This document shows positions 1 through 7,909 of a stretch of 64,000 nt of DNA, piece after piece (position 1 is the first letter of the stretch; the number at the start of each line of letters is the position of its first letter). Where the stretch lies: IMG/VR virus record IMGVR_UViG_3300021356_000017, positions 1 to 64,000 of that record; one strand, 5' to 3'. The notes beneath the pieces were generated by a model that saw only the letters and a program-made list of their open reading frames with translations, was not told the DNA's origin and ran no database searches. Position numbers and translations under genes: made by a program. Source of the DNA: a virus.

Positions 1-174
1 TATCAATTGTATTTGGACATTGCAGACAACAATGGTAACAAAGACAACACATGGCAATTCGATTTGAATGAGAAGGATATGGGTGCTAACGCACTGATTA
101 ACTTCGCCACTGAGGAAGGACTCGTCACTGAAATGGATGAGAACAGATTTGTAATGGAGGATGAAGAGGAATGA
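1..174 (+). CDS. 3' end of an unknown acidic protein (partial)
   Basis: Frame 1 is open from the window edge to a TGA at 172-174, giving the last 57 residues of a protein whose start lies to the left. The tail is acidic and ends MEDEEE. The stop overlaps the next start as ATGA, the same coupling used along this whole operon, which supports it as a real gene end. No domain can be recognised from this fragment. Confidence 0.75.
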   Translation, partial: YQLYLDIADNNGNKDNTWQFDLNEKDMGANALINFATEEGLVTEMDENRFVMEDEEE

Positions 175-749
175 CTTTTACCGAGAAAATAAAACAACTG
201 TATGATGACATGGATTCATCTTATGGTATGCCTAAGTGGATGAATACTTTGCTTGATGAAATGAAGTTTCACAACAAAGCACTACTCAAAAGTAATTCGA
301 GTAAGCATCCTTTTCATCCCACACAAACATTTGTTTTGGAGGCACTGGAAGATAGCATGACTGTCAAGTTCAAGTTAGTTCATACATTACAACACATTGC
401 TAACTTCCACGATGTACCTATGTCGTGGGTGATGTTGATACCTCATGCAGTTGTTGATGGTGTTAACAATAACTTCCGTGTGGAGATACAGTCCGAGTAC
501 AAGATTGACAAAGACATCTTTGTAGATGATGAGGGTAAGTCAATGATACTACCGTACATCGCTTTCCTTGATGGTAAGGATGCTGGACTGATTGACGAAG
601 ACGAAGAATATCTATTCGAGTTACCCGATGGGTTTGAAGATACAGTAAAGAAAATCAAGAACATGAAGCCTTCGCTATTACTGCCCTTGCGTAAGCATGA
701 TGAGGCTGACCTGTTTGATGATAGTGCTTTCGCTGAGGAATGGGCGTGA
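171..749 (+). CDS. hypothetical protein, 192 aa
   Basis: This is an unrecognised soluble protein with no membrane segment or signal peptide. The ATG overlaps the preceding stop as ATGA, and its own end overlaps the next gene. It has a hydrophobic central part and a very acidic C-terminal third. It sits at the head of a run of small, tightly coupled early genes. Such runs in tailed viruses often act on the host, but nothing in this protein shows that. Confidence 0.8.
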   Translation: MTFTEKIKQLYDDMDSSYGMPKWMNTLLDEMKFHNKALLKSNSSKHPFHPTQTFVLEALEDSMTVKFKLVHTLQHIANFHDVPMSWVMLIPHAVVDGVNNNFRVEIQSEYKIDKDIFVDDEGKSMILPYIAFLDGKDAGLIDEDEEYLFELPDGFEDTVKKIKNMKPSLLLPLRKHDEADLFDDSAFAEEWA

Positions 750-997
750 CTGAAAAATACGAAAGACAAGAGCCAACCTTTGAGGTTGTGTGGTTGTGCG
801 AACTCGATGAAAAGAATTGGGATGGTATCTTAGGTGCAGGTATGTATGAACCACGACCTAATTTCTATACAGAACATGATGCAATGGTGTACATCAAGAA
901 CGAGCAACTACGGAGTCGTGCTATTATCAATTACTACGAGGTAGTTGAAGGCGAATTAGAGTTCGATAGATACAAAATAATAGAGGTGGTCGAATGA
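740..997 (+). CDS. hypothetical protein, 85 aa, TEKYE N-terminus
   Basis: This is a short unknown protein. Two starts are possible: ATG at 740, or GTG at 746. The GTG start overlaps the previous TGA as GTGA and would make the protein begin with TEKYE. That matches the start of the next gene (MTEKYEG), so the GTG start is attractive. The two genes share about 20 nearly identical bases at their 5' ends but then differ, so only a short N-terminal stretch is common. The body contains FEVVWLCELDEKNW and many aromatic residues. Function unknown. Confidence 0.75.
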   Translation: MGVTEKYERQEPTFEVVWLCELDEKNWDGILGAGMYEPRPNFYTEHDAMVYIKNEQLRSRAIINYYEVVEGELEFDRYKIIEVVE

Positions 998-1236
998 CTG
1001 AAAAATACGAAGGACTCACACATGACGAAGCGTTGAAGGTTTGGGAAACAAAAGGCATACCTATGGGTAGGTGCGATTATTGTTTGGGCTTCTTCCCTAT
1101 GACACATTTCAATTCATTGAATGCACAAAAGCACATCACTTTTCAAGACGAGATTTGCGTTAAGTGCTTTGAAGAAAAGAAAAGAACAGGTGGCTACACT
1201 AAAGAACAATTGAAAATATGGGGTGAAGAAGAATGA
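994..1236 (+). CDS. small putative zinc-binding protein, 80 aa
   Basis: The protein has two cysteine pairs, CDYC near residue 28 and CVKC near residue 54, spaced as in a treble-clef or zinc-ribbon finger. The first half contains EGLTHDEALKVWE. The start ATG overlaps the upstream stop as ATGA, and its stop overlaps the next ATG the same way. The N-terminus MTEKYEG repeats that of the preceding gene. Zinc binding is inferred from the cysteine spacing; the target is unknown. Confidence 0.75.
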   Translation: MTEKYEGLTHDEALKVWETKGIPMGRCDYCLGFFPMTHFNSLNAQKHITFQDEICVKCFEEKKRTGGYTKEQLKIWGEEE

Positions 1237-1562
1237 TTGACATAGACAAATACGAAGGACATACGCCCGGACCGTGGTTAGCATCAAAGGAACTTCCTAC
1301 TGGGTGGGCGGTCATTACTGGTGATGATGATTGGATTCTTCGTGTAGACGAAAACAACAAAGGGCAACTAATGAGTGAGGCTGATGCACAACTGATAGCA
1401 GACGCACCTAAACTTTGGAATGATTTTACTCGTGTAAGGAGAGAATACAACAAGGTGTATGGTTGGTTCTTAGACATAGACAACTACATGATGGAACACC
1501 ACTATGACTTGTGGCAAGAAATACGAATTGAAATTGGATTAGACAAAGAGGAAGATGTATGA
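1233..1562 (+). CDS. TPGPW-type phage protein, 109 aa
   Basis: The sequence begins with DKYEGHTPGPW and has SEADAQLIADAPKLW near residues 48-62. This pair of motifs (TPGPW, then an ADAxLIAxAPxL helix) is typical of a small protein found widely in tailed phages of bacteria; no function is established for it. Its presence in an archaeal virus points to exchange or common ancestry across host domains. It is coupled to both neighbours by ATGA overlaps. Confidence 0.75.
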   Translation: MIDIDKYEGHTPGPWLASKELPTGWAVITGDDDWILRVDENNKGQLMSEADAQLIADAPKLWNDFTRVRREYNKVYGWFLDIDNYMMEHHYDLWQEIRIEIGLDKEEDV

Positions 1563-1834
1563 ATGAAACAATTACCATAGAGGATGTTGATGAGCAGTTC
1601 ATCAATGATGTACTTCTACTGGATGGCAACGAGGTAAGGATAGTAATGGAGATTGAGAAGTCAATGCTCAACTTCGACTGTCCTGTTTGCGCTTCTCCAC
1701 CATGCGAAGGGAATAGAGGATTTCTACTGGATACTGGCGAGTACCTTTACATAGCAAAGTGTTGTGGGGAGTTCGCTGTCTGCGAGGTAACAGGTAAGGA
1801 CACAGGTGAGGACAATGGATTGGAAACCGAATGA
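1559..1834 (+). CDS. small cysteine-containing protein, 91 aa
   Basis: This is an unknown acidic protein with CPVCASPPC near residues 41-49 and CCGEFAVC near 69-76, suggesting one bound zinc ion. The ATG overlaps the upstream stop. Its 3' end overlaps the next gene by about 20 bases if that gene starts at ATG 1815. Function unknown. Confidence 0.75.
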   Translation: MNETITIEDVDEQFINDVLLLDGNEVRIVMEIEKSMLNFDCPVCASPPCEGNRGFLLDTGEYLYIAKCCGEFAVCEVTGKDTGEDNGLETE

Positions 1835-2537
1835 AGATTTGATTAAATGGGGCAACGAGCATTTCAAGGCTCTCAGTGTAGACGCAATGTGGACACCACA
1901 AGATAGTGGTGTACAGTTCATGAAGACGGCGGAAGATACCTTCCAACTCGTATTCATGTACAACCATCCAACTGCTAGAGAGCATTACGAGAAGTTGTGT
2001 CTACTATTGAAAGAGTGCGGGTACAATGTAATTGAACCCGATGATGTTGAGGTACAAACCCCACCATTGAATCCACAGATGCAAATGCAGATGGAACACG
2101 AACACAAGCAGAAGGTAGCACAGGGCTGGAAATGCCCCGAATGTGGATACCCTCTTGCTAACAATGACTTCGACAATCACATCTTGGAATTCGTAGAAAC
2201 GATTGATGCTGAATTGAATGACGGTACTACTGCTCCTTTAGAGTTGTGGAGATACATAATGCCCTGTAACTCATGTGGCTATGACCTTTCAGTTGACCCC
2301 GATGACTTCTTGTTGTTGGCTGGCGATGAGGCATTCATGAAATGGAATAACGGTGAAGAAACTTTGGCGGCTCTTACGAGAAACAACATTGTTGATTTGG
2401 CTGATGCTGGTTGTTTTGATGAATCAGTACCACCATTCATTACACTGCTTGGTAAGACCTACAAAGGTGAAAAAGTTCCTCCGTGGATGTGGGGTACAAC
2501 CGTTAAGATTGTACATCACGGTGGCGAAGAGGAATGA
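1815..2537 (+). CDS. hypothetical zinc-ribbon protein, 240 aa
   Basis: A central zinc ribbon is visible: CPECGYPL and CNSCGYDL, about 55 residues apart. Upstream is a short Met/Gln-rich linker (NPQMQMQMEHEH), and the C-terminal part has VPPWMWGTTV. ATG at 1815 is preferred. A GTG at 1806 in the same frame would add three residues but lengthen the overlap with the previous gene. No family is recognised; binding of DNA, RNA or protein through the ribbon is possible but unproven. Confidence 0.75.
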   Translation: MDWKPNEDLIKWGNEHFKALSVDAMWTPQDSGVQFMKTAEDTFQLVFMYNHPTAREHYEKLCLLLKECGYNVIEPDDVEVQTPPLNPQMQMQMEHEHKQKVAQGWKCPECGYPLANNDFDNHILEFVETIDAELNDGTTAPLELWRYIMPCNSCGYDLSVDPDDFLLLAGDEAFMKWNNGEETLAALTRNNIVDLADAGCFDESVPPFITLLGKTYKGEKVPPWMWGTTVKIVHHGGEEE

Positions 2538-3727
2538 AGTTATCGAGGGCAACTGAGTTAGTAGCAAGAATGCCACACAAGTTGAACCCTAGTGACATCA
2601 CCAAGAGAGAGGCTACTGAACTGTGGTCTTTCATGACTACCAGTAACAAACTGAATATCACTCAGCACATGCTCAAGGTGAACCTCGCCAAAGAGTGCGG
2701 GGTATTCATGGAGAGATTAGAAGAGGTCACTGAGGGGCTGGCTCTTGCTAGAATACTAATGCTAGAGTCACCCGAAACAACTGAACATGAGTTGACACTA
2801 AAGCAAGTCGTTGAAGTAATACGCAATGCTCGTAACGATGATGTATGGATACTAGACTTCTGCCGCACACTCAGCGAAGAAGAGGCTGAACTAATATGGA
2901 GATGGGCATTAGATTACTACTGGAAAGCGATACGAAATAGAATGAGAGCGTGGTTCTCAAAGGCTAGTGGTGTCGATAGTACTCATGGCGTGGACACACA
3001 GATGGCGGTCATCTTCGATGGCCTAAGCGTAGACAAGGTAAGTTCATCGTTTACAAAACTGTCGAAGTGGACTGGTGATGTTCCCGACAGTTGGTGGTTC
3101 ATCCCCGACTGTGGAACTTTATTGTATATAGGTGATAGGGTAGTTAAAGAAAGGAGTGGAAAAATTAACGGTGAATTAACTCCGTTAGTTGAAGAAGAGG
3201 TAAATTGTTGGTGTTGGAGTAATCCAACTGGCACTGGGCGCAGGCACAGTAAGGACACAGTACTGCCTTTCTCAACCTATCAAGAACCGATGTTTCATGA
3301 ATGGCATGAGTCGCAGGTGATTTTAGACTCATACGCAAGAGGTGGATTTTTGATTTATCATGAAGGAAATTATACCTTGCTTTCCAATGGAAGTTCCGTT
3401 TTGTACGCTCAACTTTCCATGATACGGAAAAATGCTGATGATAAATTTGAGTTGTCTTTAGCCTTCATGGATGGGGATGAAGCAGTCGCCGAGGATATGA
3501 TAGTGCTTGACAACCTAACTTTCGAGTTGGAGTCGGCATTGAAGCGGAGGGGTGTTTCTCCTAGAGTCAAGTTCGTGAACCACGAGGTCGAAGATTGTTT
3601 AGTCGTGAAAGTAAATTACACTTGGAGTCCTACCCATGACTGGCATCTCAAGTTAGACAGTGTAGAAGATGACATGGGCATAGATGACATTGACGACATC
3701 AACGATTACTATACGGTGGTAGCATGA
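2534..3727 (+). CDS. hypothetical protein, 397 aa
   Basis: This is the longest gene of the first small-gene block. The N-terminal half is helix-rich and charged, with LSEEEAELIWRWALDYYW near residues 114-131. The C-terminal half looks more beta-rich and ends in a very acidic stretch (DSVEDDMGIDDIDDIND). No membrane segment, cysteine cluster or nucleotide-binding motif is visible. It overlaps both neighbours as ATGA. Function unknown. Confidence 0.8.
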   Translation: MKLSRATELVARMPHKLNPSDITKREATELWSFMTTSNKLNITQHMLKVNLAKECGVFMERLEEVTEGLALARILMLESPETTEHELTLKQVVEVIRNARNDDVWILDFCRTLSEEEAELIWRWALDYYWKAIRNRMRAWFSKASGVDSTHGVDTQMAVIFDGLSVDKVSSSFTKLSKWTGDVPDSWWFIPDCGTLLYIGDRVVKERSGKINGELTPLVEEEVNCWCWSNPTGTGRRHSKDTVLPFSTYQEPMFHEWHESQVILDSYARGGFLIYHEGNYTLLSNGSSVLYAQLSMIRKNADDKFELSLAFMDGDEAVAEDMIVLDNLTFELESALKRRGVSPRVKFVNHEVEDCLVVKVNYTWSPTHDWHLKLDSVEDDMGIDDIDDINDYYTVVA

Positions 3728-4065
3728 CACGCCCAAAGATAGACTTCCAATTGATGAAACAGATACAACTAGACATATTCAATTCGTTAGATAAATCCGA
3801 GAAGCATAGGGTAGACGACTTGTATCCTCAATTTGCTTTGAATTACACCAAAGCGATTCATGCTAAAAGAAAGAAAGCAAGAGGTAACGCCGCAGGTAGT
3901 AGCAGGTACAGTAAAGACTTGAAGCAAAAGCCGTACATAATCAAATCAGTACTCGAAGAATCAAAGTGGAAAATTAAGAACGGTGAAGAATGGGTGAAGA
4001 TTAACGGTAAATTATTTTCCAAGTATGCTCGTTATTGTTATTACATAGGAGATGAGGAAGAGTGA
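3724..4065 (+). CDS. small basic hypothetical protein, 113 aa
   Basis: The middle is strongly basic (HAKRKKARG), suggesting nucleic-acid contact, and the C-terminal part has the aromatic stretch YARYCYYIGDEEE. The start overlaps the upstream stop as ATGA, and the stop overlaps the next start (GTG) as GTGA. A QxxLxxF pattern near residue 12 resembles a PCNA-binding box but lies in a predicted amphipathic helix and is probably chance. Confidence 0.75.
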   Translation: MTRPKIDFQLMKQIQLDIFNSLDKSEKHRVDDLYPQFALNYTKAIHAKRKKARGNAAGSSRYSKDLKQKPYIIKSVLEESKWKIKNGEEWVKINGKLFSKYARYCYYIGDEEE

Positions 4066-4487
4066 ACCCTACTGAATACATCGGGCTGGGGCTGGCTCTC
4101 AAGTCATTGTCGTTCTACATATCATTCGAGCGCATTGATACAGGATATGGCTTCAAGGTACGCAGATGTATCAGCCTAAAGGAGAATGTCACTGACGACC
4201 AAAAGAAGTGCATTGAGGTATGGGCTAACACACATGACTTGACAGTGTACGGATTCAAAACGATTCAGCGTGAAGAGTTAGTACGCAAGTGGATGGACAT
4301 ACTTGAGCCGTTTGAGTTTCTAATGAAAGCGAAAGACCGTGTGAACTACTGGCAGATGAAGTGGATACTAGACAACCCCTACCCAAGAATACCAAAGTCA
4401 CAGGTTCGTAACTGGCCCAAGTTTAGACAATGGGTAGACGACTTTGATGCTAACAAGGAAAAATTGGAGTCGGACTATTTAAACTGA
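4062..4487 (+). CDS. hypothetical protein, 141 aa
   Basis: The gene starts with GTG at 4062, inside a GTGA overlap, and ends with TGA at 4485-4487 inside the promoter-like element that precedes the clamp loader. The protein has many tryptophans and arginines in the second half (NYWQMKWILDNPYPR). It looks like a compact helical protein. LAGLIDADG endonucleases sometimes share its N-terminal style (fold position aside), but no such motif is present. Function unknown. Confidence 0.7.
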   Translation: MNPTEYIGLGLALKSLSFYISFERIDTGYGFKVRRCISLKENVTDDQKKCIEVWANTHDLTVYGFKTIQREELVRKWMDILEPFEFLMKAKDRVNYWQMKWILDNPYPRIPKSQVRNWPKFRQWVDDFDANKEKLESDYLN

Positions 4488-4510
4488 TAAAGAGAAGGGA
4501 GATGAATATT
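4474..4510 (+). promoter_or_regulatory. promoter with TATA-like box before the clamp loader
   Basis: ACTATTTAAACTGATAAAG is followed by a purine-rich GGGAGATGA stretch. The TTTAAA at 4478-4483 fits an archaeal TATA box. The same 19-base core recurs at 15460-15478 ahead of another replication gene, with almost the same distance to the start codon (27 and 26 bases). That spacing would put the transcript start at or next to the ATG, so the message may be leaderless or nearly so. This is an inference from sequence repetition, not a mapped start. Confidence 0.65.
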
Positions 4511-5452
4511 ATGACTTGGAATGAGATGGTACGACCCAGCCACCCTACACAGATTGTTGGTAATCAACAATTCGTAGAGGATGCTGGGGAGTGGGAAAAA
4601 ACTGGTGTATACCCGTCTGCTCTCCTGTTCTTAGGAGGACCGGGTACAGGTAAAACAAGTGCGGCACTTGCAGTTGGAAAAACCATGCTTGGCGAAGCAT
4701 ATAATGAATTGAACATGATGAAGGGCAATGCAAGTGACGATAGAGGCATTGGATTCATTCGTGATGAAGTAAAGCGTTTCGCTCGTATCAAAGGTTACGG
4801 TGCGAAGCGCAAAGTAATTTTCTTTGATGAGGCTGACGGTCTAACTCCGTCTGCTCAAGATGCACTGAGAGGCATCATGGAAGAGTATGCTGACAAGGTA
4901 CTCTTCATTCTTACCGCTAATTACGGTGACAAGATTAGACCTGCTATCAAGAGCAGGTGTACAACATATACATTCAATCGTGTAAGTCCTACCGAGGGTG
5001 CAAAACACCTTCACAGACTAACAGAATCATGCGGTGCGCCTATTGACTGGCAACCGTTCTACGGCGATGTTGTAGAGTGGCATGATGGTGATTTGAGGGC
5101 GGCGGTCAACTCCCTAGAGCGCATCCCAAAGAATGCCGATGCCATAAAACAATTTACGGCTAAAGTAAATGATGATGATGACTGGTGGGATTTCACGGTT
5201 GAACACAAGTACAATGAATTGAGAAAGACATTACTCACAATGCTTCACGATTGCAGTGGTATACAGGAATTCATGAACAGATTCCAACGCTCGATTAGAA
5301 AGCATTTCGACAACTCTCCCGATACGACCTTTGCTATCATGGTGGTATGGGGAGACATGATGGGAAGAATCTATGAATGGGGCGGTTCAGCCGAGGCATT
5401 CGTGGAAGTATTGGTAGCGAAACTAAAGAAAGAAATGGAGAAGATAGAATGA
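4511..5452 (+). CDS. replication factor C small-subunit-like clamp loader ATPase
   Basis: This AAA+ protein would load the sliding clamp onto primed DNA. Visible motifs are Walker A GGPGTGKTS (about residues 42-50), Walker B VIFFDEAD (102-109) and the SRC motif (148-150, IKSRC), which supplies the arginine finger in RFC subunits. The 313-residue length suits RFC small subunits. ATG 4511 is preferred over the in-frame ATG 4502: it stands 9 bases behind GGGAG and at the same distance from the TATA box as the start of the 15496 gene. No large RFC subunit is seen, so the virus either loads with one subunit type or borrows host RFC-L. It overlaps the next gene as ATGA. Confidence 0.92.
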   Translation: MTWNEMVRPSHPTQIVGNQQFVEDAGEWEKTGVYPSALLFLGGPGTGKTSAALAVGKTMLGEAYNELNMMKGNASDDRGIGFIRDEVKRFARIKGYGAKRKVIFFDEADGLTPSAQDALRGIMEEYADKVLFILTANYGDKIRPAIKSRCTTYTFNRVSPTEGAKHLHRLTESCGAPIDWQPFYGDVVEWHDGDLRAAVNSLERIPKNADAIKQFTAKVNDDDDWWDFTVEHKYNELRKTLLTMLHDCSGIQEFMNRFQRSIRKHFDNSPDTTFAIMVVWGDMMGRIYEWGGSAEAFVEVLVAKLKKEMEKIE

Positions 5453-6792
5453 CAGAACAATGGGATATAGAAGATGAATACGACCACTTAGAGCCGGCAG
5501 AAGAATCTAAAGGTAATGGGTTTGGTAGTGTAGCAAAAACAAACGACACAGGTGGTTTACCACAGTCAGTAATAGATTTGCTGACTAAGTATGCTGAACG
5601 CACCAACATGAAACTGCCCGATGCGATAAAGGCATTTGCAGAAGATGTTAAGAAAAACTTTGGTGAAGATGTTACGACTGAACCCGATGAAGACTTAGTG
5701 CTTGATTGGTGTGAAGGATTCGTTGTAGAAACAAGAAGACAGACAGGCAGTGGCAACAGTAACCTATCTACATGGGTAGGGTGCTTCTTAGGTGTCGCTG
5801 ACAAGAAGGCTGACAGACAGAAGAACATCGTAAGGGCTAACTTGAAACTATTCAAAGAAGACCCGAACCACGCAGTATCATCGGGTAGAGTCGGTGTATA
5901 CTCAAAGGGCAAGGAGTTTTGGGAGGTTGAAACTAAGGACAACACAATCACAACAGAATACCCTGTAACAGAACAACCACCATATGTGATACCTTACACT
6001 GGCAAAGAGAAACTGTGTTTGACTTCATACAACGGACAGCCAACACACTATGAAAAATTTGGTAGATATGCATACTTCTTGGGTAATGAAGAGAGCAAGT
6101 TCGTGAATGACGGTGACATCCAACTATGGAGAGTTGACCTAACTGGCGACCATGTATACAAGGACCTCAAGATTGGTGAGGCATGTAAGATTCCTGTAAC
6201 TCCACCGAAAGAAGGTGGACTTGAAGCATTCAAGGATGTACTAGGTATTTACTCTAACTTTGAGATAGAGTACACAAACACATTCGTTAGTGAAGACATG
6301 CGCTCACTATTGCATCCTGCCAAGTACTGGACTTCACCGGAGTTCCATGACATGTTCGTAAGCATTGATTCCTTAGAGGAAGCATACGAGCAAAGAAAGC
6401 AGACATTCACAATCAACGGTGAAAAGCGTGTGGGTGGACCACTCGTGATTACTAAGGCAACTATTGTCAACATGAACACATCACCAAGAGATTCCGATTA
6501 CGACCAAGAAGGACACAACTATGTCATGACATTGACTAGTCCTATTGCTGGTGACATCTCTTGCTGGATAAGCGGTGCAGTCGGTATGATGACTGACCCA
6601 TTCACAACTGGTGGAGGAAAGGAATTCCCATACGGTGAGAAGAGTACAGTGTATGTATTCGGTAGAATTGGTATGAGAACCGTTGACGGACTAAGCACAC
6701 CCAAGATTACTGCACACGGTATCTTTGGGGATTGGAGAAGATGCAGACAAAGAGCAACTGGTGGAGACACAGGGGTAAAGCAATTCGAGTGA
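5449..6792 (+). CDS. hypothetical protein of the replication block, 447 aa
   Basis: ATG 5449 overlaps the clamp-loader stop as ATGA, so it is preferred to an upstream in-frame start that would overlap by 76 bases. The N-terminal part is acidic, with a helical segment around residues 40-75. The rest looks beta-rich, with segments such as STVYVFGRIGMR near the C-terminus. Its place between clamp loader and RecA-like ATPase, and its beta-rich make-up, suggest a single-stranded-DNA-binding (OB-fold) protein. No diagnostic motif confirms it, and a structure prediction would be needed to decide. Confidence 0.8.
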   Translation: MTEQWDIEDEYDHLEPAEESKGNGFGSVAKTNDTGGLPQSVIDLLTKYAERTNMKLPDAIKAFAEDVKKNFGEDVTTEPDEDLVLDWCEGFVVETRRQTGSGNSNLSTWVGCFLGVADKKADRQKNIVRANLKLFKEDPNHAVSSGRVGVYSKGKEFWEVETKDNTITTEYPVTEQPPYVIPYTGKEKLCLTSYNGQPTHYEKFGRYAYFLGNEESKFVNDGDIQLWRVDLTGDHVYKDLKIGEACKIPVTPPKEGGLEAFKDVLGIYSNFEIEYTNTFVSEDMRSLLHPAKYWTSPEFHDMFVSIDSLEEAYEQRKQTFTINGEKRVGGPLVITKATIVNMNTSPRDSDYDQEGHNYVMTLTSPIAGDISCWISGAVGMMTDPFTTGGGKEFPYGEKSTVYVFGRIGMRTVDGLSTPKITAHGIFGDWRRCRQRATGGDTGVKQFE

Positions 6793-6801
6793 GGTGATTA
6801 A

Positions 6802-7773
6802 ATGGCAGGATTTGGACAGACAGTAAAGAAACAAGAAGAGAAGAAAGAAGTAGTGAAAGCACCTACACAACAAGCACCTACGCTTGGTGGTAGTCCTTTT
6901 GCTCACTTAGAAGCAGAACTACAAGCAATGAAGCCAGTCAACTTGACTCACATGTTTGTAGGTATTGCTGGATTTGACGGAACATGTAAATCGGGTATAG
7001 TCAAAGGCGCATTCGATGAGTATGTCAAAGACAACCCCGATGCGGAACTACACGCTATCGACTTTGACATGGGTGTTAGTATGCTGAACTCAGCAGTCAA
7101 CCCTAATGAAAACATCAAGTCATGGAGGCCATGGCAAATGGGTGTTGCAGATAGAACTGCTTACGACTATCCGGGTACACATCAGCGTGTGATGGACATC
7201 ATGAAATTCATTCTTACAAGAGCCGAAAGCGGTGAAGCAAACATTTGGGGTGTACTAGTCAGTGGTCTTGACTCATGGTTAGAAGTATGTACCAACAACA
7301 TGCGTATCATTGACTTAGGACTAGCAAAGGATGGTATCGAAGCGGCTGACAATCGTGGGGCTGGGGAAGCGAAGAGAGTCGAAAGACAATCCGACTGGGC
7401 TATTCGTAACACTAGATTCCACCAACTGACTGCGCTATCTCGTAACCTAGTGAGAGCAGGCGTGAGAGTCTTTTGGGAGACACACATGAGAGCAACATCC
7501 TTCTCCTTTGGTAAGACTAACGATGATGAACAAGTATGGCAACCCGAATGGGAAAAGAAGACTAACAACTACCTTCCTACCATTATCTACACATCCACTG
7601 AGGATGAGTATGATGATGAGGGTGAATTGGTAAAGACAGTCTACAAGGCTAAATTTCACAAGTGTAAGACTAATCCTACACTGCAAGACCAAGAAAGAAC
7701 ACTGTTTGTTACAAGACCCGATAGCGAGCCGCAATGGTTCGGTCTACCGGAGTTGAGTGACGGGAGTTTGTGA
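6802..7773 (+). CDS. RecA/Sak4-like P-loop ATPase with variant Walker A
   Basis: After a charged linker of about 40 residues comes FVGIAGFDGTCKSG (52-65), a P-loop in which the usual glycine before Lys63 is Cys62. The following IDFDMG and the VLVSGLDSW strand are placed like the Walker B region of RecA-fold phage ATPases (AAA_24/Sak4 group). Those proteins pair with single-strand annealing or recombination. The length of 323 residues is usual for the group. A strong ribosome-binding site, GAGGTGAT, precedes the ATG. The family call is moderate; function in recombination-dependent replication is inferred. Confidence 0.65.
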   Translation: MAGFGQTVKKQEEKKEVVKAPTQQAPTLGGSPFAHLEAELQAMKPVNLTHMFVGIAGFDGTCKSGIVKGAFDEYVKDNPDAELHAIDFDMGVSMLNSAVNPNENIKSWRPWQMGVADRTAYDYPGTHQRVMDIMKFILTRAESGEANIWGVLVSGLDSWLEVCTNNMRIIDLGLAKDGIEAADNRGAGEAKRVERQSDWAIRNTRFHQLTALSRNLVRAGVRVFWETHMRATSFSFGKTNDDEQVWQPEWEKKTNNYLPTIIYTSTEDEYDDEGELVKTVYKAKFHKCKTNPTLQDQERTLFVTRPDSEPQWFGLPELSDGSL

Positions 7774-7909
7774 TACTCATTAATTTGAGAGGGGTTTTGA
7801 AGGGTAATGAACAGACGGGCTGAACACCTCCTTCGTAGCGGTTTTTGGGGCTTTGGTTTTCTCCCTGTGCTTTTCCGCTATCTGTTCCCCCCTTTCATGA
7901 GGTGATACT
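7774..7909 (+). promoter_or_regulatory. structured 5' leader of the sliding-clamp gene
   Basis: This 136-base gap is the longest in the early arm. It can fold into one long stem: 7798-7804 with 7890-7897 (seven pairs, one bulge), 7809-7815 (GAACAGA) with 7881-7887 (TCTGTTC), and 7836-7841 (TAGCGG) with 7875-7880 (CCGCTA). A 20-base side segment carries CACCTC (7825-7830), which is exactly complementary to the ribosome-binding site GAGGTG (7899-7904). Pairing the two would form a pseudoknot and hide the start site of the clamp gene. It could instead be a separate small RNA or a processing site. No known riboswitch class was recognised. Confidence 0.6.

Noticed and set aside
3724-4065. PIP box (QIQLDIF) in the small basic protein; also QRKLNWF in the polymerase
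   Set aside because: The first lies in an amphipathic helix with no flanking similarity to the other two boxes. The second lies in the folded exonuclease region and fits normal polymerase sequence.
7774-7909. The clamp leader as a transcription terminator for the upstream gene
   Set aside because: The long stem is interrupted and is followed directly by a ribosome-binding site, not by a plain T-run. A terminator role cannot be excluded but explains the CACCTC/GAGGTG match less well.
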